The notes below the pieces were generated by a model. The model ran no database searches, was not told where the DNA came from, and saw only the letters and a program-made list of their open reading frames with translations. Positions 16,288 to 23,131 of a stretch of 64,000 nucleotides of DNA are shown here, piece after piece. The stretch is from Ktedonobacter racemifer DSM 44963 (GTDB taxonomy: Bacteria > Chloroflexota > Ktedonobacteria > Ktedonobacterales > Ktedonobacteraceae). Numbering within the stretch: the first letter of the stretch is position 1; every line of letters starts with the position of its first letter. The stretch spans positions 1,798,001-1,862,000 of the forward strand of contig NZ_ADVG01000001.1 in NCBI RefSeq assembly GCF_000178855.1. Reading direction: 5' to 3'. The position numbers and the translations under genes were made by a program.

Positions 16288-16977
16288 CTACGGCTTGGAC
16301 TGTGACCCATTGCCATTCATCGCCACCACCGGAGGCTTTCCACCCCTCGCCTTGTTCCAAAAGTTCCCCAGATTGTTCCCACCACCATTGCCCTGAGTGG
16401 GTTTGGGCATAGGAGGATAGGCCGTCTGTGGCATCTGGACCGTTGGCACCCCCGCCATCGTCGCATTCTTGACTGCTACGGTTGGAGCCATCCCCAGCCT
16501 TTCGCGCATCAAATCCACATCAATACAAGCGAGAGCCAGATTGAAGAGCGGAATGATCGAGAGGACCAAAGGCAGCAGGATGACGAAGGCAGAGAATTGC
16601 CATCCCGTCAACGCATGCACCCATTGGATATCAGGCCCACGCGCCGCCGCCTCTCCGAAGTTGCAGACCACTTCGACGAACACATACAGGATACCAATCA
16701 GCAGGTACGACCAGATGCTCTGCTTCTGCATCATCCGATGTGCTAACCCTCGCGTCACGAAGTAGCCGAGCGCTACAAAGCCCAGTGAAATCGTGACCGT
16801 GACATACTGTTGCAGCGCATCCACGCCATTGAGCGCACTAAAGAACCAATAAATGGCATGCGCACTTGCCAGCGAGAAGATGATCGAGACGATACGAAAA
16901 ACGGTATGCCCGGCGCTCTGTATCGTCCGATCTAACCACCCTGCTCGCGACTGTCCATGCATCTGTTGTAGTTGCAT
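16288..16977 (-). CDS. Polytopic membrane protein of the element
   Basis: 229 residues with four or five hydrophobic segments between about 25 and 155, and a Pro/Gly/Asn-rich cytoplasmic tail (PMPKPTQGNGGGNN). GAAAGGGTG precedes the ATG. It follows gene 16998-17321 by 20 bp. The arrangement of single-span peptides, a soluble protein and this polytopic protein recalls transfer or virion modules, but no ATPase is present and no homologue is recognised. Confidence 0.65.
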   Translation of the reverse strand: MQLQQMHGQSRAGWLDRTIQSAGHTVFRIVSIIFSLASAHAIYWFFSALNGVDALQQYVTVTISLGFVALGYFVTRGLAHRMMQKQSIWSYLLIGILYVFVEVVCNFGEAAARGPDIQWVHALTGWQFSAFVILLPLVLSIIPLFNLALACIDVDLMRERLGMAPTVAVKNATMAGVPTVQMPQTAYPPMPKPTQGNGGGNNLGNFWNKARGGKPPVVAMNGNGSQSKP

Positions 16978-16997
16978 GCATCACACCCTTTCATCCA

Positions 16998-17321
16998 CTA
17001 CGCGCCAGCTTGTTGCGCGACCTCGCAGATCAACGTCTTAAAGCCCTGTTTGCCGGTGATATCGAGCACGATGAGCGGAATCACTTGATCTTCCTGGGGA
17101 AGCGGAATACCTTGCGCGAAGTTCGCGAGATCCTGCTCAGTAGCATTCTTCTTGCGCAGTTCCTTCAGTTCGTTGAGTCCCGGCCAGCCACGCACCACAC
17201 GCACACTATATTGTGGACGCCCACCAGCAGGCTTGACCACTTCACGATCCACCACGACCAGTTCCATGCCATTGAAAAAATCACTCATTTTCGCGGTTTG
17301 TACTTTTCCCATCAGTTGCAT
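16998..17321 (-). CDS. Hypothetical soluble protein
   Basis: 107 residues with GAGGAGG upstream. Mixed alpha/beta composition, MGKVQTAKMSDFFNGMELVVVDREVVKP then a charged helix and a hydrophobic strand pair. The size would fit a single-strand DNA-binding or accessory protein of a rolling-circle element, but no motif supports that. First gene after GTTTAAAC motif 6 (40 bp). Confidence 0.6.
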   Translation of the reverse strand: MQLMGKVQTAKMSDFFNGMELVVVDREVVKPAGGRPQYSVRVVRGWPGLNELKELRKKNATEQDLANFAQGIPLPQEDQVIPLIVLDITGKQGFKTLICEVAQQAGA

Positions 17322-17360
17322 CTGTCTTGTTCCTCCTCAGAACCATCATCACTGCTACTT

Positions 17361-17368
17361 GTTTAAAC
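17361..17368 (-). promoter_or_regulatory. GTTTAAAC motif 6
   Basis: 40 bp before the start of gene 16998-17321. Its flanks match the consensus less well than the others. Confidence 0.5.
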
Positions 17369-17427
17369 TGTCAACAGGACAAGAGGGCATACTACTAAGA
17401 AGAGCCAAAGTAGTACGCCCCTACCAG

Positions 17428-17538
17428 CTAGAAAACGCGATACAGGAAATCGCCCACGAAACCAAAACCCGCCGTACTCCCAACAAGAATGACCATCACC
17501 AGGAGTCCGAGCAACCACAATAATTCTTTCTTTCCCAT
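17428..17538 (-). CDS. 36-residue single-span membrane peptide
   Basis: MGKKELLWLLGLLVMVILVG followed by STAGFGFVGDFLYRVF. Basic N-terminus, one transmembrane helix. AAAGGA precedes the ATG and GTTTAAAC motif 7 lies 34 bp upstream. Size and form resemble phage coat or holin-like peptides, but assignment is open. Confidence 0.55.
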   Translation of the reverse strand: MGKKELLWLLGLLVMVILVGSTAGFGFVGDFLYRVF

Positions 17539-17571
17539 CGGAAATCCTTTCCATCCACACAGCAACACGTC

Positions 17572-17579
17572 GTTTAAAC
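17572..17579 (-). promoter_or_regulatory. GTTTAAAC motif 7
   Basis: Context GTCGTTTAAACAGTCACTTT; 34 bp before the membrane peptide gene 17428-17538. Confidence 0.6.
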
Positions 17580-17614
17580 AGTCACTTTCCACAGCCACAC
17601 CTACAGGAACCGCA

Positions 17615-17779
17615 CTACACGACCACCTGACCCGCCATCGACGCCCAGGCAAACAACCCAAGCACACACACACAGGCCACACCCACCAGCACCAGCCCTA
17701 CACTCCTCTGAACGCCACGCCGCCGCATCAACACCAATCCACCCGCCAGCGCACCCACCACCGCCAGTTGTACCGCCAT
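17615..17779 (-). CDS. 54-residue membrane peptide
   Basis: Two hydrophobic stretches (VQLAVVGALAGGLVLM and VGLVLVGVACVCVLGLFAWA) separated by the basic RRRGVQRS. AGGAGGTGG precedes the ATG. Resembles in design the 52-residue peptide at 9951. Function unknown. Confidence 0.55.
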   Translation of the reverse strand: MAVQLAVVGALAGGLVLMRRRGVQRSVGLVLVGVACVCVLGLFAWASMAGQVVV

Positions 17780-17807
17780 ATCCACCTCCTAGACCCCATA
17801 GGGACGC

Positions 17808-18011
17808 TCAGGAAGCTCTGTCTTCCCATACGTCAGGAGCCCAATGCCTCCTACAAAAACGTGCTCCGTTACACCACTCAAAGCGATCACAACCACCCTC
17901 AAATTGACACCACCCACGAGATGCAGGAGCATCAAACCCCTCAGCCGCCTGAGTCGACAATTGCAAACGAAACGGACGCCGCCACGTTGAGTACTTCTTC
18001 TGCTCTTCCAC
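17808..18011 (-). CDS. Small Cys-rich protein F
   Basis: 67 residues from GTG 18011 (GGAGG 5 bp ahead). C-terminal GWCQFEGGCDRFEWCNGARFCRRHW looks like a short zinc finger (four Cys, one His). Starts 11 bp after gene 18023-18229. Family unknown. Confidence 0.5.
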   Translation of the reverse strand: MEEQKKYSTWRRPFRLQLSTQAAEGFDAPASRGWCQFEGGCDRFEWCNGARFCRRHWAPDVWEDRAS

Positions 18012-18022
18012 CAGCACCTCCC

Positions 18023-18229
18023 CTAGAAGCAGTAACGCACCCCGGCATACGTCCCATCAGGCTTTTTGTCGTTGGCAGGCACCACCCACGCCGTATGGGC
18101 AAAGGTTAAGCCATACCGCCGCATCACCTTCCACATCGCCTCGTGATGGTTCCATGCTCGCACCTGCTCCACCACATCCGCCTCACCCGACTCAACGGCA
18201 ATCCACACATACACGGTATACCGCCACAT
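18023..18229 (-). CDS. Hypothetical protein of the element
   Basis: 68 residues from ATG 18229 (GAGGAGG 9 bp ahead, located inside a longer frame). MWRYTVYVWIAVESGEADVV then charged helix and beta strands. Upstream partner of gene 17808-18011. No family recognised. Confidence 0.5.
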   Translation of the reverse strand: MWRYTVYVWIAVESGEADVVEQVRAWNHHEAMWKVMRRYGLTFAHTAWVVPANDKKPDGTYAGVRYCF

Positions 18230-18389
18230 CCAAGAATCCCTCCTCAATGCCTCAACAAAACAACCACACATCCAAGAAGAGAACCTAGACCCTTACCACA
18301 TATCCACCCAAGACCGCCAGCGCCACCCTCGCCACGTACTTTTCATAGACCCTTCCACAGCCGCACGCCAACTACCACACAAGCCCCGC

Positions 18390-18397
18390 GTTTAAAC
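18390..18397 (-). promoter_or_regulatory. GTTTAAAC motif 8
   Basis: Rightmost copy. The first confident start codon in the minus direction is 160 bp away (18229); shorter candidate frames begin 18-45 bp away. Confidence 0.55.
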
Positions 18398-18883
18398 GCC
18401 CACTTTCCACCATTCCACCATGCAGACCGCACCCACACTAACCACGACCACGCCCCAAACCACACTCCCAACCGCCGCAGCGATCTGCACTCAAAATAAA
18501 GGTTCCTGGCAGAGCGTTAGCAGCTTCTCAGAGAATACAAGTCATCCAAGAAGCTCTTCACCGTCTCACCAGGCCCTCATAGCTCGACTCCTCATTTCTC
18601 GCACATCACGGACACGTCAACATGATGTGAAGTCCAGACCGCCCCCAAACTGCTCTCCACAGTTCGAGCCACGCCCAGGCCGCTCAAGACGACCCGTAGC
18701 CTGACCTACTGACAGCTCACGCCGTCCCTCAGCCAAAGCCTGCACACTTTGCATTCTCCTCTAGACTGTCCTAGTGCATCGTTGCACTGTCCAACCGCTG
18801 TCTAGCCCGTAGTCAACATCAGAGCAGAAGCTACAAGGTATTCTGTTGTTAAAATTCTTGTTATCGACGCTCTTAAGCTCAAT
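18398..18883. other. Gene-free stretch, about 490 bp
   Basis: Separates the C-rich plus strand of the minus-gene array from AT-rich cargo. A short hairpin AGTGCA-TCGT-TGCACT lies near 18771-18786. No convincing gene on either strand. Confidence 0.5.
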
Positions 18884-18981
18884 AAGTTTGATAACTTCGA
18901 TAACTTTAATAAGATTATACACGGCCAAAAAGCTCTTTGTCAACCCAGAAGTTTGCAAAGTTATCAAACTTAGCTTATAAT
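18884..18981 (+). promoter_or_regulatory. Promoter with paired inverted operator-like sites
   Basis: AAGTTTGATAACTT (18884-18897) and its exact reverse complement AAGTTATCAAACTT (18958-18971). The second lies between TTGCAA (18953-18958) and TATAAT (18976-18981), a 17-bp-spaced promoter for the gene at 19021. Binding there would block transcription; the N-terminal helix-turn-helix of the downstream protein makes autoregulation plausible. Confidence 0.6.
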
Positions 18982-19020
18982 TGCTACAAGAAGCCTTTAA
19001 AAGCCAAAGGAGAGGGATAA

Positions 19021-19830
19021 ATGGCAAAAAAGAGGGAATTAACAGATTTTTATACAGCCGCTCGAACGAAGGAAATACTAGGTATCACAGATGGAATGCT
19101 CTATAACTATGTAAACAATGGAACATTAGAACGCATCATTCCACCTGGCAAAAAACAAGGAGTCTATCGCAAGAACGAAGTAGACCAGCTCGCACGAGAG
19201 CTACAGGCATTCATCATTCACAGAAAAAACAAAGCCACCAAATTCATGCGCGTCACCACCGAAGAGGAAATGAAAGAATGCATGGAAATTAGCCAAGCTC
19301 TATTTGGCGTAGGCAGAGAAACCGTAAAAGAGCGCATGAAAATAGTAGAGCGAAATCCTGATGCGTATCACCTCATCAGGGACGAAGATCAGATAATTGG
19401 CTATGTAGCTATGATGCCTCTCAAAGCAGGTAAATTAGAAAAAGTGTTAAAGCAAACGATACCAGTTAAAATAGATCCTGCTGATATTGAGAGCTTCAAC
19501 CAGCCCACAACAATAGACCTATACCTCCATGCTATAGGAGTTAAACCCGGCTTCAGCTTAACAGAAAAACACACCTATGGTGCAAAATTAGTAAGCGGCC
19601 TCATGAGTGTCATCGTAGAGATGGGAAGCAAAGGAATTGAAGTTGGCGCCATCGCCGCCAGGAGCAATATGCCAGATGGTATACGTCTCATGAAACATGC
19701 AGGCTTCACAGAAATCGAGCCTCTTACACCTGAGCGTAGAACTTTTATCATTGATGTTAAAGAGTCTGGTATACCATTCATACTGCAATACAAAAAAGCT
19801 TACAGCGATTGGAAAGAAAAGCACCAATAA
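19021..19830 (+). CDS. Helix-turn-helix protein with acetyltransferase-like C-terminal domain
   Basis: 269 residues, GGAGAGGG before the ATG. Residues 10-60 form a MerR/excisionase-like HTH (TAARTKEILGITDGMLYNYV). The rest (about 75-255) resembles a GNAT fold: MKECMEISQALFG, DQIIGYVAMMPL, a long helix and a late GIRLMKHAGFTEI typical of the GNAT end. AT-rich codon use unlike the genes to its left. Substrate unknown. Probably cargo or a regulatory gene of the element. Confidence 0.65.
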   Translation: MAKKRELTDFYTAARTKEILGITDGMLYNYVNNGTLERIIPPGKKQGVYRKNEVDQLARELQAFIIHRKNKATKFMRVTTEEEMKECMEISQALFGVGRETVKERMKIVERNPDAYHLIRDEDQIIGYVAMMPLKAGKLEKVLKQTIPVKIDPADIESFNQPTTIDLYLHAIGVKPGFSLTEKHTYGAKLVSGLMSVIVEMGSKGIEVGAIAARSNMPDGIRLMKHAGFTEIEPLTPERRTFIIDVKESGIPFILQYKKAYSDWKEKHQ

Positions 19831-19836
19831 AAAAGC

Positions 19837-19874
19837 GAGTAGCATAACACTTTCCCAAATGTCTTATGCTACTC
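19837..19874. terminator. Bidirectional terminator
   Basis: GAGTAGCATAA (19837-19847) pairs with TTATGCTACTC (19864-19874) between the convergent genes ending at 19830 and 19898. Confidence 0.7.
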
Positions 19875-19897
19875 ACAAACGATCCAACTGTTACTTG

Positions 19898-20494
19898 CTA
19901 CATAAAGAACTGCTCTGCAGTCACAGGCAACCCAGGCAGCACCTGAGAAGGGAGTACATCATCAGCAATGAAAAGCCCCAAAGAGCGATATACCCCACGA
20001 TCCAGAACCCATACCTCCACCACATGAGCATCAGGAGTTACTACCCAATATTCAGGAACACCAGCTGCAGCATACGCATCAAGTTTTTCATTCAAATCGT
20101 GACGTGCTGTGCTTGGAGAGGCTATTTCAATCGCCAGATCAGGAGCACCAATGATACGAGAAGAAGCAATGCGATCTAAATGCTCATTCAACAACACAAA
20201 CACATCGGGCTGAACAATATTGCCATAGTTCAGCTCAACATCCAAAGGCGAGACAAAGACCATACCTAATCCTTGGCCCTCAACAAAACCCAACAAATGG
20301 TTTGAGATCATAAGAACAATACGCTGATGCCTTGGATTAGGAGAAGGTGACATATATAAGACTCCATTCACCACTTCATAACGATGCCCGTCCTCTGGTA
20401 TCGCTGCATATTCTTTATATGTCCACCGCCCCTGGCCTGGACCTGGAACCCAATCAGCAGGTGTTACTGAAAACAGTTTTGCTCTTGTCGTCAT
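19898..20494 (-). CDS. Uma2-family (DUF820) putative nuclease
   Basis: 198 residues from ATG 20494. Family pattern: YKEYAAIPEDGHRYEVVNGVLYMSPSP, VQPDVFVLL, APDLAIEIASPSTARHDLNEKL and EYWVV. Uma2 proteins have a PD-(D/E)XK-like fold with Asp and Glu at these sites; they are abundant in Cyanobacteria and Chloroflexota and their function is not settled. Lies in the cargo zone. Confidence 0.88.
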   Translation of the reverse strand: MTTRAKLFSVTPADWVPGPGQGRWTYKEYAAIPEDGHRYEVVNGVLYMSPSPNPRHQRIVLMISNHLLGFVEGQGLGMVFVSPLDVELNYGNIVQPDVFVLLNEHLDRIASSRIIGAPDLAIEIASPSTARHDLNEKLDAYAAAGVPEYWVVTPDAHVVEVWVLDRGVYRSLGLFIADDVLPSQVLPGLPVTAEQFFM

Positions 20495-20636
20495 ATAGAT
20501 CCTGCCTCTCTCGTCAAAAACCTGTTTCAGAGATAAGCATAACACATCGCTTGCATAACAGAACGCTCTTTGTTACTCCGGCATTTCCTCCCTTTCGACA
20601 CCCATCATCAAACGAATGTGATAGATCTCTATTGGC

Positions 20637-21380
20637 TTATTTCTGGTACCATTGAACTGGCGGAATACCATCAAGCCAGCGCTCAAACCAATCTTCTAAT
20701 GATCCATCGATACGAAAGAGACGGGTAGACATTTCATCCCCTCTCAACGTTGCTTCTCCACCATAGCCCCTCACGGCTGCATACAGATGGCCGCTTTTTG
20801 CATGGAGATAAACATCATCCTGTCCCTCGTCTTTACAGAGGTGTAAAAAGTAGGTTGGCCACTCCCGTCGAGAAAGGCTGATATCTCTGGGGTGATCATA
20901 TCTCTCTTCATGTTGCTCTAAATCAAATAGTATAGGGTCAAAGAAGTCAGAAAACCAATCCAGACAAGATGCTTCTCCATATTTCTTGACTAATTTCTCC
21001 TTCTGCATCGCAGTGTAGCGAGGATCTCGGTGAATCCAATAGCAGAAGCCTCCCAATGCTCCAGTCAGCCCGCTCCCTGGCCCAAACCCACCATTGGCAA
21101 CCTGAAGATAGAGCGCTCGCAGAAAAGGAGGATGTTCAAAGCCCATCACGGCTTCACTCAGACGGAGCTGTTCTTCTGTAGCCAATGGGAACTCAAAGTG
21201 TGTTTCCAGATCATGACTTGGCTCACGAGATTGTAGTTCTCCATCGATATAGAAGTAACCTCTATGACTAGTGTAACTATGATAATCCGGACCATACCAG
21301 TTCTGTTGGCGACATCGCTCTACAATACGCTCACAAAGGCGTTTATAACGATCATCGTCTTGTTGATTTGCTTGAACCAT
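20637..21380 (-). CDS. SMI1/KNR4 (SUKH)-like protein
   Basis: 247 residues from ATG 21380 (GGAG 6 bp ahead). The middle part (FEFPLATEEQLRLSEAVMGF, LRALYLQVANGGFGPG) matches the SUKH/SMI1 pattern, and the C-terminal part ends SLEDWFERWLDG. SUKH proteins often act as immunity proteins against contact-dependent or polymorphic toxins. No toxin gene is adjacent, so here it would be an orphan immunity gene. Confidence 0.72.
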   Translation of the reverse strand: MVQANQQDDDRYKRLCERIVERCRQQNWYGPDYHSYTSHRGYFYIDGELQSREPSHDLETHFEFPLATEEQLRLSEAVMGFEHPPFLRALYLQVANGGFGPGSGLTGALGGFCYWIHRDPRYTAMQKEKLVKKYGEASCLDWFSDFFDPILFDLEQHEERYDHPRDISLSRREWPTYFLHLCKDEGQDDVYLHAKSGHLYAAVRGYGGEATLRGDEMSTRLFRIDGSLEDWFERWLDGIPPVQWYQK

Positions 21381-21485
21381 CACATGCTCCATTTCTATGG
21401 AATACACAGATAGTATCATAATAAAAGCGTCTTTAGCCATAAAGACAAAGTATCATACTGCCAGCCTCAATAATCGCTTCCAACC

Positions 21486-21507
21486 GTGACACCAATTGAG
21501 ACACCAA
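21486..21507 (+). other. Putative arm-type sites, internal copy
   Basis: GACACCAATTGAGACACCAA, the same pair and spacing as at the right end (22485-22504). The next about 110 bp also align with the right end, as far as TAGAGCCAG. Confidence 0.45.
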
Positions 21508-21615
21508 AGACAACTTATAACATGCGATAGTGTTAGACAAACTTCGACAAGCCTAACTACATAAGGCAGCTTTGCAGGCTTCTCAAAGCAGCAATAGAGC
21601 CAGTGAGAAATAAGC

Positions 21616-21649
21616 CGAGGCGGAGTTCAACTCTCCCCCATCTCCACCA
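21616..21649 (+). pseudogene. Possible 3' end of a tmRNA (ssrA) or tRNA gene, relic attachment site
   Basis: GAGGCGGAGTTCAACTCTCC followed by CCCATCTCCACCA resembles the T-arm and CCA-ended acceptor strand of tmRNA. There is one extra C compared with a standard tRNA count, and no 5' part lies to the left. It follows a copy of the element's right-arm sequence and is followed at once by a strong terminator, as at a real ssrA 3' end. Interpreted as the attR of a related element that used ssrA. Tentative. Confidence 0.4.
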
Positions 21650-21689
21650 ACAAAACCGCTTGTGAACCATCTTCACAAGCGGTTTTGTT
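21649..21689. terminator. Strong bidirectional terminator
   Basis: Perfect 18-bp stem (21649-21666 with 21672-21689), loop CCATC, T-rich arm at the plus end. Confidence 0.85.
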
Positions 21690-21739
21690 TTGCTACACGA
21701 GTTGTCGGAACAACAACTGAGAGCAAATTAACCTTCATA

Positions 21740-22024
21740 TTACTTCCTTCTTTTACTGTCATCAACATACGCTAGACCAGCAAGCAACACCAGCACACCA
21801 TATAGAAGAGTAATTACAGAAAGACCTAAAAGACCTATTAGAGCAAGTGCGCCAAAACCTATGATCCAGGCTAAGTCAGTATCACCTCCTGTCCAGTTAT
21901 TGAGAATACCGTTATTGAGAATACCGATAAGCAATAAAGCGCACAAACCTACTAGGGCACCTATACCCACTGCCTTGCCCCCTATTTGTAAAAGCTCTTT
22001 CTTTACATCTTGTTGATGCTCCAT
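21740..22024 (-). CDS. Small two-helix membrane protein
   Basis: 94 residues from ATG 22024 (AAAGGA upstream). Two or three hydrophobic stretches (IGALVGLCALLLIGIL and IIGFGALALIGLLGLSVITL) and a charged tail DDSKRRK. A short direct repeat GILNN-GILNN lies between the helices. Function unknown; last gene of the cargo zone. Confidence 0.6.
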   Translation of the reverse strand: MEHQQDVKKELLQIGGKAVGIGALVGLCALLLIGILNNGILNNWTGGDTDLAWIIGFGALALIGLLGLSVITLLYGVLVLLAGLAYVDDSKRRK

Positions 22025-22485
22025 GTTCAATTCCTTTCTGCACATCTCAAAGTTTATGCGACAGCGGAAGACAACAACTAATGATCAAAGGATAAACAAT
22101 ATTCAGCTCCGCCATAGTGGTGCAAATGCCCCATTTATGCCAAACCATCAATTTATCCCAGAGAAGAACAGCTATTAAAAAGCTATAAACAATACATTAA
22201 ACTTATATGCATGATCCTATAATACACACGAGATTATCGGGATTATCAAGTAGTACTCAACCTGTGGATGCATGGATTCTCACCACTATTGCAAAACGAA
22301 GAATGTGATAGTTCAGACAATAGCGTTTTTAGATATATCATTAGTACTTACCAGCATGACTAGAGTCTACTACTGGGAATGGAGAAAAAAATCAGTGCGA
22401 AGACAGGCCAATTGAGGATAAGGGCTTGGGGCATAAATTTCTCGGCGAGGGGCTCGCTAATGGTTGAGAAACTGGCCGGAAACTG
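22025..22485. other. AT-rich gene-free stretch near the right end of the element
   Basis: About 460 bp without a plausible gene on either strand and without long inverted repeats. Confidence 0.5.
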
Positions 22486-22504
22486 ACACCAATTGAGACA
22501 CCAA
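22486..22504 (+). other. Putative integrase arm-type sites, right
   Basis: ACACCAA boxes at 22486 and 22498, 12 bp apart, 100 bp inside attR. Confidence 0.45.
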
Positions 22505-22605
22505 AGACGATCAATAGCATACAATTTTATTCGACAAACTTCAACAAACAAAATCGCATAAAGCAGCCTGTAAAGACTGTCTAGGTAAATATAGAGCCAG
22601 CAAGA

Positions 22606-22633
22606 AAAGAAAGGCAGCGGAGACATGATCTCC
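22606..22633. repeat. attR core, 28-bp direct repeat
   Basis: Exact copy of 6115-6142; overlaps the rnpB terminator (22613-22639), leaving the terminator intact on the rnpB side. Confidence 0.88.
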
Positions 22634-22639
22634 GCTGCC
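22613..22639 (-). terminator. Intrinsic terminator of rnpB
   Basis: On the minus strand GGCAGCGGAGA pairs with TCTCCGCTGCC (11 bp) and is followed by TTTCTTTT. The T-run is supplied by the att core itself. Confidence 0.85.
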
Positions 22640-22663
22640 TTCTTGTTTTGTGCGTGTGGAGTT

Positions 22664-23068
22664 GAGAGAAGCCATAAGCCGAATTCTGTTCCCGCGCAGC
22701 CTCTCGACTACACGGGTGGCAATCATCTATCTGGGACACTGATTACTCAGCATCTCAAGCAACCAACCCGAGGGTTGACAGACGAGCCGCCTGCTAGCCT
22801 CCTCGACGTGCGAGAAAACTATCCCCTCTGCTCGGTCTTGCTCCGGATGGGGTTTGCCCAGCCAGCCGATCACCCGGCTGCTGGTGAGCTCTTACCTCAC
22901 CATTTCGCCCTTACCTGTGCCCTCACATATGCGCTGAGCACAGGCGGTATGTTTCTGTTGCACTTTCCTTAAGGTCACCCCCACTGGCCGTTAGCCAGCA
23001 TCCCGCTCTGTGGAGTTCGGACTTTCCTCGCATAGCTGTATGCTACACGCGATTGCCAGGCTTCCTCA
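22664..23068 (-). ncRNA. rnpB: RNase P RNA, bacterial type A
   Basis: Catalytic RNA that matures tRNA 5' ends. Conserved blocks read on the minus strand: GAGGAAAGTCCG (23029-23018), GGTGAGGTAAGAGCTCACC, AGATAGATGATTGCC and ACAGAATTCGGCTTA (22689-22675). P1 is formed by GAGGAAGCC (about 23067) with GGCTTCTC (about 22666). Ends are approximate. The intrinsic terminator downstream is the integration site of the 16.5-kb element. A TATGAT box about 10 bp upstream of the 5' end could be its -10, and an ISAs1 element is inserted about 63 bp upstream. Confidence 0.95.
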
Positions 23069-23131
23069 AATCCACTGCCATACAGAGTATCATACCTGCC
23101 CTGGATCGTCCAGGGGTAAGGGAGCACGACT

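Larger units (their letters stand above)
6115..22633. mobile_element. 16.5-kb integrative element inserted in the rnpB terminator
   Basis: Bounded by exact 28-bp direct repeats (6115-6142 and 22606-22633). The right copy is embedded in the intrinsic terminator of rnpB. Near the left end lie an integrase (interrupted) and an excisionase-like gene; the interior encodes a HUH replication protein, many small minus-strand genes and a cargo zone. Repeated ACACCAA pairs, 12 bp apart, near both ends look like integrase arm sites. No conjugation ATPase, relaxase other than Rep, or virion packaging gene was recognised, so it is best described as an integrated rolling-circle plasmid or satellite-like element. 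The broken integrase suggests it cannot excise by itself. Confidence 0.85.

Noticed and set aside
18294..18346. Seventeen-codon frame with five Trp and a fair ribosome site after GTTTAAAC motif 8
   Set aside because: A Trp-rich leader peptide was considered, but no trp genes follow and the Trp codons stem from a G-rich strand.
22672..22972. Open frames across 22.6-23.0 kb
   Set aside because: They lie inside the RNase P RNA gene, whose conserved blocks are clear.
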